From: Streptomyces viridiviolaceus
GTDB lineage: Bacteria; Actinomycetota; Actinomycetes; Streptomycetales; Streptomycetaceae
NCBI RefSeq assembly: GCF_014650995.1
Contig: NZ_BMWA01000004.1
Span: forward strand, 1 to 64,000
Length of the DNA: 64,000 bases
Reading direction: 5' to 3'
This document shows positions 43,274-52,276 of the stretch, piece by piece; position 1 is the stretch's first letter; each line of letters opens with the position of its first letter. The position numbers and the translations under genes were made by a program. The notes below the pieces were generated by a model that was not told the DNA's origin, did no database searches, and saw nothing but the letters and a program-made list of their open reading frames with translations.

Positions 43274-43935
43274 GCGCACCTTCCCGCGGACCGCCTGGGA
43301 CACGGCCCGCCGCAGGGAATCCGGTTCCCCCGCACCTGAACTCTAGTCGCGTCCATCGGATATCTGCCCCGGCGAACACAGATCCGCCCCCGTCCGCAGC
43401 GCCCTGGGCCGCTCCTCGCGGCCCGGGGTGCCTGTGTCTCCCTCGGCTTCGGCGCACGCGTGGCCGCCGGCCGGCCGGGCGAGGACGTTCCGCGAGAACT
43501 CGTCCTGCTCCTTCGGCGGTGGATCGCACCAGGGACGGCCGCCTGCGCGCTCGCCCCGACCGTGCCGCCGGCGGTCCACAGCCGCACCATGACGGCCGAC
43601 GGCAGCTCTCCGCCGCCGGTCACCAGCACGGCCGACGGGTCGGCCGCCGTGCACCGCTCCGCAGGACCGCGTCCCGCACGTCGGTCCCGCGGATCCCGTC
43701 CCGGTCCCGGGCCCATGCCGGAAGGGCCCGAGGGTCTCGGCCCCGTCCTTGGCGGCCGCGCCGCGGACGCCGTACCGGTGGGCTCGGCCCCCGCGTACAC
43801 GCAGTCCTCGGTGATGCGGAACGGGCCGACCACGGCCATGGGTCCGTCCCGCAGCAGCCCCGGCCGGGCGAGCGGCGGTGCCGGTGGCCGCTCGTCCGGG
43901 TGTCGCCGGTGCCCGCGGGACGGCTTCCCGTCAGG
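43274..43935. other. 660-base gap with a possible frameshifted pseudogene
   Basis: On the minus strand, 43839 to about 43560 has coding-like bias broken by frame changes: VVGPFRITEDCVYAGAEPTG, then in another frame DGIRGTDVRDAVLRSG, then back to ADPSAVLVTGGGELPSAV and VRLWTAGGTVGASAQ. I recognise no family. The right end holds the CNNM gene's 3' region and the left the MerR promoter. Confidence 0.3.
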
Positions 43936-44958
43936 TCACGTGCCCACCGTCGCGGGCCCCACCAGTTCCGTCAGGACGTCCTCCATCGTCACGAAGCCCA
44001 GGACCGTGCCCGTCTCGCCCGTGACCGCGGCCAGGTGGCTGCCGGTCGCGCGCAGGGCGGTGAGGGTGTCGTCGAGCGGGGTGTCGATGCGGACCCGGCT
44101 GATCGGGTGCAGGCTGGCGCGGGGGAAGGGGCGGTCGCGGTCGGTGACGCCGAGGGTGTCCTTGATGTGCAGGTAGCCCAGCAGCGCACCGCCGGGGCCG
44201 GTGACCGGGAGGCGGGAGAAGCCCGCCTCGACGGCCAGCCGTTCCAGCTGGGCCGGGGTGACGGTGTGGGGTGCCGTGCGCATCTTCTGGACGGGGACGA
44301 GGATCTCGCCGACCGGGCGGGTGCCCAGCTCCAGCGCGTCGCGCAGGCGTTCGCCGTCGGCCGGGGTGAGCAGTCCGGCCTCGCTGGCGTCCACGACCAT
44401 GCGGGCCAGCTGGTCGTCGGTGAAGACGGCCTCGACCTCGTTCTTCGGCTCCACCCTGAGCAGCTTGAGGAGCGTGTTGGCGAAGGCGTTGATGCCGAAG
44501 ACGACCGGCCTCAGCGCCCGGGTGAGCGCGACGAGCGGCGGACCCAGCAGCAGCGCGGTGGTGGCCGGCGCGGCCAGCGCGATGTTCTTCGGGATCATCT
44601 CGCCGATCAGCATGTGCAGATACGTGGCGAGGGACAGCGCGATGGCGAACGCGATGGGGTGCACCAGCGCGTGCGGGACGTGGACGGCCTCGAAGACCGG
44701 CTCCATCAGATGCGCGATGGCCGGTTCCGCGACCGCGCCGAGCACCAGCGAGGAAACGGTGATGCCCAGCTGGGCCGTGGCCATCATCGCCGACAGGTGC
44801 TGCAGGCCCCACAGCGTCATCCGGGCCCGCTTGTCGCCCTGCTTCGCGCGCGGCTCGATCTGGCTGCGGCGTACGGAGATCAGGGCGAACTCGCCGCCCA
44901 CGAAGAACGCGTTGGTCAGCAGCGTCAGGGCGCCGATGAAGAGCTGCAGCGCGGTCAT
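43936..44958 (-). CDS. CNNM/HlyC-CorC family membrane protein (short form)
   Basis: A 340-aa protein. The CNNM (DUF21) membrane domain (residues 1-185) has NAFFVGGEFALISVRRSQIE, TAQLGITVSSLVLG and LIGEMIPKNIAL. Two CBS motifs follow (SRLPVTGPGGALLGYLHIKD; HLAAVTGETGTVLGFVTMED). It lacks the C-terminal CorC_HlyC domain found in its partner. Such proteins are linked to Mg2+/Co2+ efflux or homeostasis. Its ATG overlaps the partner's stop by four bases. Confidence 0.92.
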   Translation of the reverse strand: MTALQLFIGALTLLTNAFFVGGEFALISVRRSQIEPRAKQGDKRARMTLWGLQHLSAMMATAQLGITVSSLVLGAVAEPAIAHLMEPVFEAVHVPHALVHPIAFAIALSLATYLHMLIGEMIPKNIALAAPATTALLLGPPLVALTRALRPVVFGINAFANTLLKLLRVEPKNEVEAVFTDDQLARMVVDASEAGLLTPADGERLRDALELGTRPVGEILVPVQKMRTAPHTVTPAQLERLAVEAGFSRLPVTGPGGALLGYLHIKDTLGVTDRDRPFPRASLHPISRVRIDTPLDDTLTALRATGSHLAAVTGETGTVLGFVTMEDVLTELVGPATVGT

Positions 44959-46295
44959 CGGGCCGCCTCCGGCTGCTCCAGGGGGACGCCGGCCGCGGCG
45001 GGCGCGATGATGCGCAGGCGGTCGGCGCGGTGGTGGTCGACGTCCAGGACGTCCAGCCGCCAGCCGGCCACGAAGATGACGTCACCCTTGGCGGGGATGC
45101 GTGCCAGGTTCGTGGCGATCAGGCCGGCCAGGGTCTCGTACGGCCCGTCGGGCGCGGTCAGTCCGATCTCCGCGAGCCGGTCGAGGCGGACGGAGCCGTC
45201 CGCCTCCCAGGCCGCGCGGCCGTCGGCCTCGGCGGGCGCGGGCAGCAGGTCCGGTGTCTCGACGGGGTCGTGCTCGTCGCGCACCTCGCCGACGACCTCC
45301 TCGACGATGTCCTCGACGGTCGCCACCCCCGCCGTACCGCCGTACTCGTCGATGACGACGGCCATGGTGCGGGTGGCGCGCAGCCGCTCCAGGAGCCGGT
45401 CGGCGGGCAGGCTGTCGGGCACCAGGAGCGGTGCGGTCGCCAGGTCGGTGACCGGGGTGACCGCGCGCCGCTCCGGGTCCAGGGCGAGGACGTCGCGGAT
45501 GTGGACGGTGCCGACGACCTCGTCCAGGCTGTCCCGGTAGACCGGGAAGCGGGACAGGCCGGTGGCGTGGGTGAGGTTGGCGGCGTCCGCGGCGGTGGCG
45601 TGGGCCTCCAGGGCCTTGACGTCCACCCGCGGCGTCATGACGTTCTGGGCGGTCAGCTCGCTCAGGTGCAGGGTCCGGACGAAGAGTTCGGCCGAGTCCG
45701 CCTCGAGGGCACCCTCGGCGGCCGAGTGCTGGGCGAGCGCGACCAGTTCCTCGGGGCTGCGGGCGGACGCCAGTTCCTCGGCGGGCTCCAGGCCGAAGCG
45801 GCGCACGGAACGGTTGGCGGTGTTGTTCAGGTGCCGGATGAAGGGACCGAACGCGGCCGTGAAGCCGCGCTGCGGACCGGCCACCACCTTGGCGACCGCC
45901 AGCGGGCGGGAGATCGCCCAGTTCTTCGGCACCAGCTCGCCGACGACCATCAGGACGACGGTGGAGACGGCCACGCCGAGCACGGTCGCCACCGTGGAGG
46001 CGGCGCCGCCCAGGCCGATCGCCCGCAACGGGCCGCGCAGCAGCGCGGCGAGCGACGGCTCGGCGAGCATGCCGATGACCAGGGAGGTCACGGTGATGCC
46101 GAGCTGGGCACCGGAGAGCTGGAGGGTCAGGCCGCGTACGGCCTTCAGGGCGCCGTCGGCGCCGCGCTCGCCGGATCCGGCGGCACGCTCCAGGTCACCG
46201 CGCTCGACGGTGGTCAGGGAGAACTCGGCCGCGACGAACACCGCGCAGGCCAGGGTGAGGAGGAGGGCCAGCAGGAGCAGCAGGACCTCGGTCAC
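44955..46295 (-). CDS. CNNM/HlyC-CorC family membrane protein (long form)
   Basis: A 446-aa protein: CNNM membrane domain (LACAVFVAAEFSLTTVERGD, GAQLGITVTSLVIGM, VVGELVPKNWAIS), paired CBS domains (SRFPVYRDSLDEVVGTVHI; TMAVVIDEYGGTAGVAT) and a C-terminal CorC_HlyC domain (VRLDRLAEIGL, IPAKGDVIFVAGWRLDVL). It probably forms a heteromer with the short form encoded downstream. ATG opens the frame at 46295. The divergent TerB-like gene and its operator lie just beyond. Confidence 0.92.
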   Translation of the reverse strand: MTEVLLLLLALLLTLACAVFVAAEFSLTTVERGDLERAAGSGERGADGALKAVRGLTLQLSGAQLGITVTSLVIGMLAEPSLAALLRGPLRAIGLGGAASTVATVLGVAVSTVVLMVVGELVPKNWAISRPLAVAKVVAGPQRGFTAAFGPFIRHLNNTANRSVRRFGLEPAEELASARSPEELVALAQHSAAEGALEADSAELFVRTLHLSELTAQNVMTPRVDVKALEAHATAADAANLTHATGLSRFPVYRDSLDEVVGTVHIRDVLALDPERRAVTPVTDLATAPLLVPDSLPADRLLERLRATRTMAVVIDEYGGTAGVATVEDIVEEVVGEVRDEHDPVETPDLLPAPAEADGRAAWEADGSVRLDRLAEIGLTAPDGPYETLAGLIATNLARIPAKGDVIFVAGWRLDVLDVDHHRADRLRIIAPAAAGVPLEQPEAAR

Positions 46296-46474
46296 CGTGC
46301 CACCCCGCTTCCCTCACGCACGGACAGCGCGGGCTGCGGGCCGGCCATGGCACGGCCGGTACTGGGAGGCTCCATTACGGAACGGGACTCCTTAGCGGGG
46401 TCGGGGGCCGGTGCGACGACGCTTCGGCCCGGGGCTTGCCCTTCTCATGGTAAAGGAGAAGCAAAGGCATCGCT

Positions 46475-46490
46475 TCTACTCGGTTGTAGA
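46475..46490. promoter_or_regulatory. Weaker dyad upstream of the TerB-like gene
   Basis: TCTACT-CGGT-TGTAGA, arms 5 of 6 matched, has the same core as the strong site at 46528-46553, with centres 58 bases apart. Two sites would allow cooperative repression. Confidence 0.5.
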
Positions 46491-46527
46491 GAACGGCGGG
46501 ACACCTTCGGTTGTTCCCGCCCTCTGA

Positions 46528-46553
46528 TAGTTTCTACACGACTGTAGAGACTA
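46528..46553. promoter_or_regulatory. Strong dyad operator before the TerB-like gene
   Basis: Left arm TAGTTTCTACA and right arm TGTAGAGACTA match at 10 of 11 positions around the 4-base centre CGAC. The site ends 19 bases before the ATG at 46573, overlapping the probable promoter or transcript start. TACA/TGTA arms resemble BlaI/MecI- or CopY-type operators; no such regulator is in the window. Confidence 0.75.
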
Positions 46554-46572
46554 TGACCCGTACGGAGTTCTC

Positions 46573-47028
46573 ATGGCCCTGTGGGACCGCCTCAAGGAGT
46601 CCGCGTCGCAGATGCAGACCCAGCTCGCGGCGAAGAAGAACGACCTCAAGAGCGGTGCCTTCCGGGACGCCGGCATGGCGATGTGCGCGCTGGTCGCCGC
46701 CGCCGACGGCACGGTCGACCCGTCGGAGCGGCAGCGCGTGGCCCAGCTGATCGCGACCAACGAGGTGCTGCGGAACTTCCCCGCCGACGATCTGCGCCGC
46801 CGCTTCGAGGACAACCTGGACAGGCTGACCGCCGACTTCGCCTTCGGCAAGGTCAGCGTCCTGCAGGAGATCGCCAAGGCGAGGAAGAAGCCCGCCGAGG
46901 CACGGGCCGTGGTGCAGATCGGCATCGTGATCAGCGGCGCCGACGGCGACTTCGACAAGGACGAGCAGGCCGTGGTCCGCGAGGCGTGCTTCGCCCTCGG
47001 CCTGCCGCCGCACGAGTTCGACCTCTGA
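46573..47028 (+). CDS. TerB-like (tellurite resistance family) protein
   Basis: A 151-aa helical protein of the TerB family, usual length. Two acidic motifs are typical: AAADGTVDPSERQRV near 45-59 and SGADGDFDKDEQAVVREAC near 120-138. TerB-type proteins bind divalent metal through such residues and act at the membrane in the Ter stress system. No terC/terD genes are here. ATG 46573 has a weak site (GGAGTT) and two dyads upstream, implying regulated expression. Confidence 0.9.
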   Translation: MALWDRLKESASQMQTQLAAKKNDLKSGAFRDAGMAMCALVAAADGTVDPSERQRVAQLIATNEVLRNFPADDLRRRFEDNLDRLTADFAFGKVSVLQEIAKARKKPAEARAVVQIGIVISGADGDFDKDEQAVVREACFALGLPPHEFDL

Positions 47029-47109
47029 TCGACCTCCCGTCCCACTCCGCAGTAGATTCCGTCCGGGCCCGTGCCGCGGGCCCGGACCGCATGCCACCAG
47101 GGGAGCGCC

Positions 47110-47355
47110 GTGTTCGGAATGAGCGAACTCGCGATCATTCTCATCGTCGTCATAGCCGTCCTCGCCGCGAAGAAGCTCCCGGAGCTGACCCGCTCGGCGG
47201 GCAAGTCGGCCCGGATCCTCAAGGCCGAGGCGCGGGCGATGAAGGACGAGCGGACGCCCGCGGACCAGCAGCGGGCGCCGCGCGTGATCCAGGGCGAGAC
47301 GGTGCGCGGCGAGGACCCCGCCGCCCCCGGCGCCCAGGACACGGCCCGGGGCTGA
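47110..47355 (+). CDS. tatA: Twin-arginine translocase TatA-like protein
   Basis: An 81-aa protein: one membrane helix (MSELAIILIVVIAVLA), then AKKLPELTRSAGKSARILKAEARAM, the amphipathic helix of TatA/E, and a polar tail. The FG-x-P signature is weak since the Pro is absent from FGMSEL. GTG 47110 follows AGGGGAG. It forms the translocation pore. No tatB/C is nearby, as expected for a scattered tatA in Streptomyces. It may serve Tat substrates such as the multicopper oxidase. Confidence 0.88.
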   Translation: MFGMSELAIILIVVIAVLAAKKLPELTRSAGKSARILKAEARAMKDERTPADQQRAPRVIQGETVRGEDPAAPGAQDTARG

Positions 47356-47364
47356 CGGCCCGGC

Positions 47365-49002
47365 TCACGCCGGGTCGTCCGGGACGGCCGACAGCAGGCT
47401 GTGGACGACGGGACCGGCCGAGCCGCCGCCGGTGACGCCCTCCTCGACGACGACGGCGACGGCGACGTTGCCGCGGTGGGCGACGAGCCAGCCGTTGTTG
47501 TCCTGGTCCTCGGAGACCTCGGCGGTGCCGGTCTTCGCGCCGATCTCGCCGGGCAGGTCGGCCAGGACGTGCGCCGTGCCGTCGGTGACGGTGGCCCGCA
47601 TCAGCTCGCGCAGTTGCGTGACGACCTTCCCGGGAAGCGGCTCGGTGCGGGTCGTGTCCTCGTTCCCGGCGGTGACCGACGGCTGGTGGAACCGCCCCGA
47701 GACCGCCGTGGCCGTCACCGACGCCATGATCAGCGGGTTGGCCTGGATCCGGCCCTGCCCGATCATCGAGGCGGCCTTCTCCGTCTCGTCCTTGGGCGCC
47801 GGCACCGAGCCGTCGTACGTCGGGATGCCGATGTGCCATTCCTGGCCGACGCCGAAGTAGGTCCGGGCGACCTCCCCCAGTTCCCCGTCGTCGAGCTTGC
47901 CGCGCAGGCTGATGAACGCCGTGTTGCAGGACTCGGTGAAGTCCTTGCGGAAGGTGGCGCCGGGGTGCTCGGAGGTCTCCACGTTGTGCCACTCCTTCCC
48001 GACCGTCAGGAACTTCGGGCAGTCCACCACGTCGTCGGGGGCCACGGCGTCCTTGAGCAGCAGGGCGCTGCTGGTGACGATCTTCCAGGTGGAGCCGGGC
48101 GCGTACGTGCCGGAGGCGGCGCGGTTGAAACCGGAGGACGGGGAGTTGGCGAGGGCGAGGACCTCGCCGTTGTCGATCCGCAGGGCGACCAGCGCGGCGT
48201 TCTTGCCGCCGGCCTCGGCGAGGGCCTTCTCGGCGGCCGCCTGCCAGGTGGCATCCAGGGTGGTGCGGACCGGACCGCCGTCCGTCGCCGGGTCGGGTTC
48301 GCGGCCGAAGGTGGCCTCGGTGCGCTCGACCTCGCCGGTGGTCCGGTCGACCAGCTCGACCGCGCCGCGCGGGCCGCCGTCGGCGCTCCCGCCGAGCCTG
48401 CCCAGCAGCGGGGCCAGGGACGGGAAGTCGCCGCCCGACAGGTTCCGCCCGTCGCGGTCGGTGACCTCGGGCGGCTCCGTCTCCTCGCGCCGGAGGTGGA
48501 ACTTCTCGGTGTCGCTCAGGCGCGGGTGGACCACGGCCAGCCGCCAGTCCACCTTCCAGGTGCCGTCGCCCTGTTCGCGCAGCGGCAGCTTCGACGTGTA
48601 CGTCCAGGTGCCCAGGCCCGTGATCGGCATCCGGGCGGTGAAGGGGACGCCGAGCGTGCCGTCCTCCGCCTCCACGGCCTTCTCGTCCTCCGCCGCCGTC
48701 AGCTGCGGCTTCTCGATGTCGAGCCCGGCCGTGAAGCTCTGCAGCACATCCTGCGCGGCGTCGGGTCTGGTGGTGCGGCCGGCCGCGCTCGGCAGGCGTC
48801 CGGCGGCCCAGTCGGCGAGGAAGGCGCGGGCCTGCTTCATCGCGGCGGGGTCGGGGCCGTCGTCGCCGCGTGCGAAGGGGCCCAACCCGGCGGCGTAGGA
48901 GCCGCCCGCGGCGATCGCCAGGACCACCGCCACCGCGGTGACGGCCCGCACGCCGGTGCGGGACCTGCGGTGGCCGGGGGTGATGTATCCGGTGTCGTGC
49001 AT
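47365..49002 (-). CDS. Penicillin-binding protein (transpeptidase, MecA_N-like domain)
   Basis: A 545-aa class B-like PBP. The membrane anchor is at ~20-40 (AVTAVAVVLAIAAGG). An NTF2-like MecA_N domain (about 50-160) and a dimerisation region follow, then the transpeptidase with SxxK in GSTWK, SxN in ESCNTAF and KTGT near 480. It cross-links peptidoglycan outside the cell. ATG opens the frame at 49002. A serine beta-lactamase gene lies 2.4 kb away, but no shared operator was seen. Confidence 0.94.
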   Translation of the reverse strand: MHDTGYITPGHRRSRTGVRAVTAVAVVLAIAAGGSYAAGLGPFARGDDGPDPAAMKQARAFLADWAAGRLPSAAGRTTRPDAAQDVLQSFTAGLDIEKPQLTAAEDEKAVEAEDGTLGVPFTARMPITGLGTWTYTSKLPLREQGDGTWKVDWRLAVVHPRLSDTEKFHLRREETEPPEVTDRDGRNLSGGDFPSLAPLLGRLGGSADGGPRGAVELVDRTTGEVERTEATFGREPDPATDGGPVRTTLDATWQAAAEKALAEAGGKNAALVALRIDNGEVLALANSPSSGFNRAASGTYAPGSTWKIVTSSALLLKDAVAPDDVVDCPKFLTVGKEWHNVETSEHPGATFRKDFTESCNTAFISLRGKLDDGELGEVARTYFGVGQEWHIGIPTYDGSVPAPKDETEKAASMIGQGRIQANPLIMASVTATAVSGRFHQPSVTAGNEDTTRTEPLPGKVVTQLRELMRATVTDGTAHVLADLPGEIGAKTGTAEVSEDQDNNGWLVAHRGNVAVAVVVEEGVTGGGSAGPVVHSLLSAVPDDPA

Positions 49003-49372
49003 CGACGGATTCCTTGTCTGTCGGGTTCCGGGCCGGGCGCGGGGCCCGTCCGGGGTTCGGGTGAAGGGGGTCCGGCATCGCGAGACGGGGACGGCGTGAC
49101 CGGCCCCGCGGCTGCGGCTCGATCCGCCGGACGGGCCTGGGGGTGTCCGCGGAAGACGCGTCGTCCGCCCGGAGGGCGGGCCCCGCGGCGTCCGGCGCGT
49201 GCTCCGGGCCGGGCCGGTGGCCGGGCAGGTGCCGGGCGGACGCCCGCGTACCGGTCGTGCTCAGGTGTTCGCCCGGTGCGGCGGCGGTGGGGCGTGCCAT
49301 CCGCGTGAGCGAAGCCGAGCGGGCGGGAGCGCGCCGGGCGTCACGGGTCGGGCGCGACCTCGCGGACACCCC
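49003..49372. other. Intergenic stretch, no gene seen
   Basis: Between two minus-strand genes; it should contain the penicillin-binding protein promoter. No coding frame or notable repeat was found. Confidence 0.5.
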
Positions 49373-50356
49373 CTAGGCCGCGGCGAAGAAGTCGAGGATC
49401 GTGGCGGTCGCGTCCACGGCCGTGCTGGTGCGGCCGAACCCGTCGGGAGGGGTGATCGCCGAGCCCGGCCAGGTGTGGCCCGCGTCGTGGACCACGAGCA
49501 ACTGGACGGTGGCCGCCCGCCCGGGCAGTCGCCACACCGTGCGGTCGTGGCCCGGCTCGGCCGTCGTGACCGGCTCGCCCGCGTCACCGGCGGCGGCGAA
49601 CGCCTGCGCGCTCGCCCGCGCGGAGAGCGTCGGCAGGATCGGCTCCCCGGGGCCCGGCGGCGGCGAGGGCAGCCCGGCGAGGGGGCGTACGGGGTCGTCG
49701 GCGCCGTAGACGATCAGGACGGGGATCGCGCCGGTGGGGCTCACCGCGGCGTCCCCCGTGGGCAGCTGCCCGGAGACCGAGGCCGCCCCCGCCAGCAGGC
49801 CGGGACGCTGGGCCGCCATGCGCAGGGCCATCGAACCGCCGTTGGAGAACCCGGCGACGTACACCCGCTCGGGGTCGGCCCCCTCGGTGCGCACCAGGTG
49901 CTCGATCAGCGCCTCGGTGAACCGCACGTCGACGCCGGGGTCGGGCCGCTGCTCCGTGGCCCGCGCACCGGCGCCCCAGCCGCCTGCCAGACCCTCGGGA
50001 AAGGCGATCAGCATGCCGCGCGCGCCGGCCGCCTTCTCCAGCCGGCTCTGCTCACGCAGATGGGCCGCGTCGGCGCCCCGGCCGTGGAAGGCGATGACCA
50101 GGGGCCTGGGTCGGCCGGTGCCCGTGGCGGGCCGGTGCAGCAGGTACTGCCGGGTGCGGCCGTCCACCCGCAGGCGTTCACGGGTGTCCGCCGCCGGGGC
50201 GGTGGCCGTGCCGCCGGCGGGCGCCGTGCTCGCGGACGGCGACGAGGAGGGACGGTCGGTCTCCGCGCCGCAGCCGGCCAGGGGAAGGGCGAGTGCGAGG
50301 GCGAGCGCGACGGGCCACCTGCGCGGGCGGACGGAGGAGTCAGGGGAGGAGCGCAT
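49373..50356 (-). CDS. Lipoprotein esterase (PHB depolymerase-like, LpqC family)
   Basis: A 327-aa exported alpha/beta hydrolase. The signal peptide ends in lipobox LAGCG near residue 29. The core has LVIAFHGRGADA (oxyanion), YVAGFSNGGSMALR (nucleophile Ser in GFSNG), probable Asp in YGADDPV and His in DAGHTWPG. It resembles LpqC/feruloyl-esterase-type CE1 enzymes, so it probably cleaves esters such as polyhydroxybutyrate or plant feruloyl links. ATG at 50356. It is divergent from the LysR gene, whose operator lies between. Confidence 0.9.
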   Translation of the reverse strand: MRSSPDSSVRPRRWPVALALALALPLAGCGAETDRPSSSPSASTAPAGGTATAPAADTRERLRVDGRTRQYLLHRPATGTGRPRPLVIAFHGRGADAAHLREQSRLEKAAGARGMLIAFPEGLAGGWGAGARATEQRPDPGVDVRFTEALIEHLVRTEGADPERVYVAGFSNGGSMALRMAAQRPGLLAGAASVSGQLPTGDAAVSPTGAIPVLIVYGADDPVRPLAGLPSPPPGPGEPILPTLSARASAQAFAAAGDAGEPVTTAEPGHDRTVWRLPGRAATVQLLVVHDAGHTWPGSAITPPDGFGRTSTAVDATATILDFFAAA

Positions 50357-50396
50357 GTCCCGAGGAGAGCAACGCCACCGGGCCTCTGTCCAAGAT

Positions 50397-50432
50397 TCAT
50401 ATGGATGTCGGATCGATCAATGCACGATATGA
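50397..50432. promoter_or_regulatory. LysR-type dyad between divergent genes
   Basis: TCATAT at 50397-50402 and ATATGA at 50427-50432 share one centre with the inner palindrome GATCGATC at 50411-50418. The AT-rich palindrome ends 10 bases before the LysR start, typical for LysR autoregulation. Confidence 0.5.
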
Positions 50433-50441
50433 TTACTGGTC

Positions 50442-51407
50442 GTGGACCTGATGAGGCACCTGGAGTGCTTCGTGGCTGTTGCAGAAGAGTCACACTTCGG
50501 ACGTGCCGCCGCCCGCCTCGGCATCGCGCAGCCGCCGCTGTCACAGCGCATCCAGCGGTTGGAGCGGGAACTGGGCGTCCGGCTCTTCGAACGCACCAGC
50601 CGACAGGTGACCATCACCGAGGCCGGCACGCTGCTGCTGGCCGAGGCCCGGGAGCTGCTCGGCCGGTCGGAGGCGTTCCTGGCCACCGCGCGCCGCATCC
50701 GGGACGGCGAGACCGGACTGCTGCGGGCCGCGCTGTCCCCCGACATCTCCGGCGAGACCGTCGCCGCCCTGCTGGCCGGCTTCCGCCGCCGCTCCGGCCT
50801 CGAACTGGAGCTGCACGAGCTGTCCACGGCGCAGCAGCTCGCCGGTTTCGCCTCCCACAACCTGGACGTCGGCCTCATCCACCACCCCTGCGACGTGGCC
50901 GGCCTGGAGCTGGGCCCGATACTGCGCCGCGACCTCGGCGTGCTGCTGCCGCGCGGCACCGCGCAGGCCGGCCTCGCCGAGGTGCCGCTCGCGTCCCTGA
51001 CCGGGTACGACCTGGTCCTCTTCCCCCGCGACACCGCCCCCGCGGTCTACGACGACCTGCTCACCGCCTGCGCCCGGGGCGGCTACACCCCCGCCGCCGT
51101 ACGGCACGGCCAGGGCGCCAGCTTCGTACGCGGCCTGGTGCTGTCCGCCGGGGCGGTCGCCCTCGTTCCCCGGGACACCCAGCTCGCGGCCACGGGCGCG
51201 CCGGACCCGGACCTCGTCTGGCGTCCGCTGGCCGGCGCCCCGCTGGCCCGGCGGACGTCGGTGGCCTGGCCGAAGGGACGGGGCGACGCCGCCGTCGGCG
51301 CCTTCGCGGAAGCGGCCACGCACGCGCTGCGCACCACGGCCGGCGCGTGGGCCGAGACCGCCGCCCGGCCGCTGCACCTTCGCCCGGCATCGGAGTTCTG
51401 GCTGTGA
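50442..51407 (+). CDS. LysR-family transcriptional regulator
   Basis: A 321-aa LysR protein. The N-terminal HTH (2-60) reads LECFVAVAEESHFGRAAARL and PLSQRIQRLERELG; residues ~90-300 form the ligand domain. GTG 50442. The stop overlaps the beta-lactamase start (GTGA), so the two are co-translated, an unusual link of regulator and enzyme in the same operon. It probably controls the operon and/or the divergent lipoprotein esterase. Confidence 0.94.
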   Translation: MDLMRHLECFVAVAEESHFGRAAARLGIAQPPLSQRIQRLERELGVRLFERTSRQVTITEAGTLLLAEARELLGRSEAFLATARRIRDGETGLLRAALSPDISGETVAALLAGFRRRSGLELELHELSTAQQLAGFASHNLDVGLIHHPCDVAGLELGPILRRDLGVLLPRGTAQAGLAEVPLASLTGYDLVLFPRDTAPAVYDDLLTACARGGYTPAAVRHGQGASFVRGLVLSAGAVALVPRDTQLAATGAPDPDLVWRPLAGAPLARRTSVAWPKGRGDAAVGAFAEAATHALRTTAGAWAETAARPLHLRPASEFWL

Positions 51408-52276
51408 CCGACACCCTCGGCCGTCTGCGCGCGGCCTTCGACGACGCCGGGGTCACCGGCTGGCTGCACGCCGTCGACATCGACTCCGGAGCCCAGGTCG
51501 ACGCCGGGGCGGACCAGCCGGTCTGCACGGCCAGCGTGCACAAGCTCTGCCTGCTGGTCGCCCTGCACGAGCACGCCGCCGAGGGGCGCCTGGACCTCAC
51601 CGAGCAGATCGAGTGCCCGCCGGCCGGCCGCACCCCGGGGCCCACCGGGCTGGCCGCGATGCTCGACCCGGTCCGGCTGTCGCTGCGGGACGCCGCGTTC
51701 CTGATGATGTCCGTCAGCGACAACACCGCCGCCGACCTGCTGCTGCGCCGGGTCGGCCTGGACGCCGTCAACCGCACCACGAGCCGCCTCGGCCTCACCC
51801 GGACGCGGGCCGTGCACGGTTTCGGCGAGATGCTGGCCACCATGCGGGAGGACGCCGGGCCGGCCGGCGCCCGGGCCCTGACCGACCCGCACGTCATCAC
51901 CCGGCTCAGGGCCCTGGACCCGGCCCGCAGCAACCGCAGCACGCCCCGCGACATGACCCGGCTGCTGGGCGCCGTCTGGCGGGACGAGGCCTGCCCGCCC
52001 GAACAGGGCGCGGCGATGCGCCGCATCCTGGGCCTCCAGGTCTGGCCGCACCGCCTGGCCTCCGGTTTCCCCTTCGACGACGTCCACGTGGCCGGCAAGA
52101 CCGGAACCCTGCCGACCCTGCGCAACGAGGTCGGCGTCGTCGAGTACCCCGACGGCGGCCGTTACGCCGTGGCCGTCTTCACCCGCACCGCCCACACCGC
52201 GGCCACGCTCCCGGCGGCCGACGCGGTCATCGGCACGGCGGCCCGGATCGCGGTGGACGCCCTGCGGGCACCGTAG
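51404..52276 (+). CDS. Serine hydrolase, class A beta-lactamase fold
   Basis: A 290-aa protein with all class A motifs: Ser44-Lys47 (SVHK), SDN at 105-107 and KTG at 232-234; an Omega-loop Glu is not clearly seen in the 150-180 region, so activity against beta-lactams is not assured. There is no signal peptide, while secreted class A enzymes normally have one. It may be cytoplasmic and hydrolyse some other amide or ester. GTG 51404 is coupled to the LysR gene. Confidence 0.88.
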   Translation: MTDTLGRLRAAFDDAGVTGWLHAVDIDSGAQVDAGADQPVCTASVHKLCLLVALHEHAAEGRLDLTEQIECPPAGRTPGPTGLAAMLDPVRLSLRDAAFLMMSVSDNTAADLLLRRVGLDAVNRTTSRLGLTRTRAVHGFGEMLATMREDAGPAGARALTDPHVITRLRALDPARSNRSTPRDMTRLLGAVWRDEACPPEQGAAMRRILGLQVWPHRLASGFPFDDVHVAGKTGTLPTLRNEVGVVEYPDGGRYAVAVFTRTAHTAATLPAADAVIGTAARIAVDALRAP

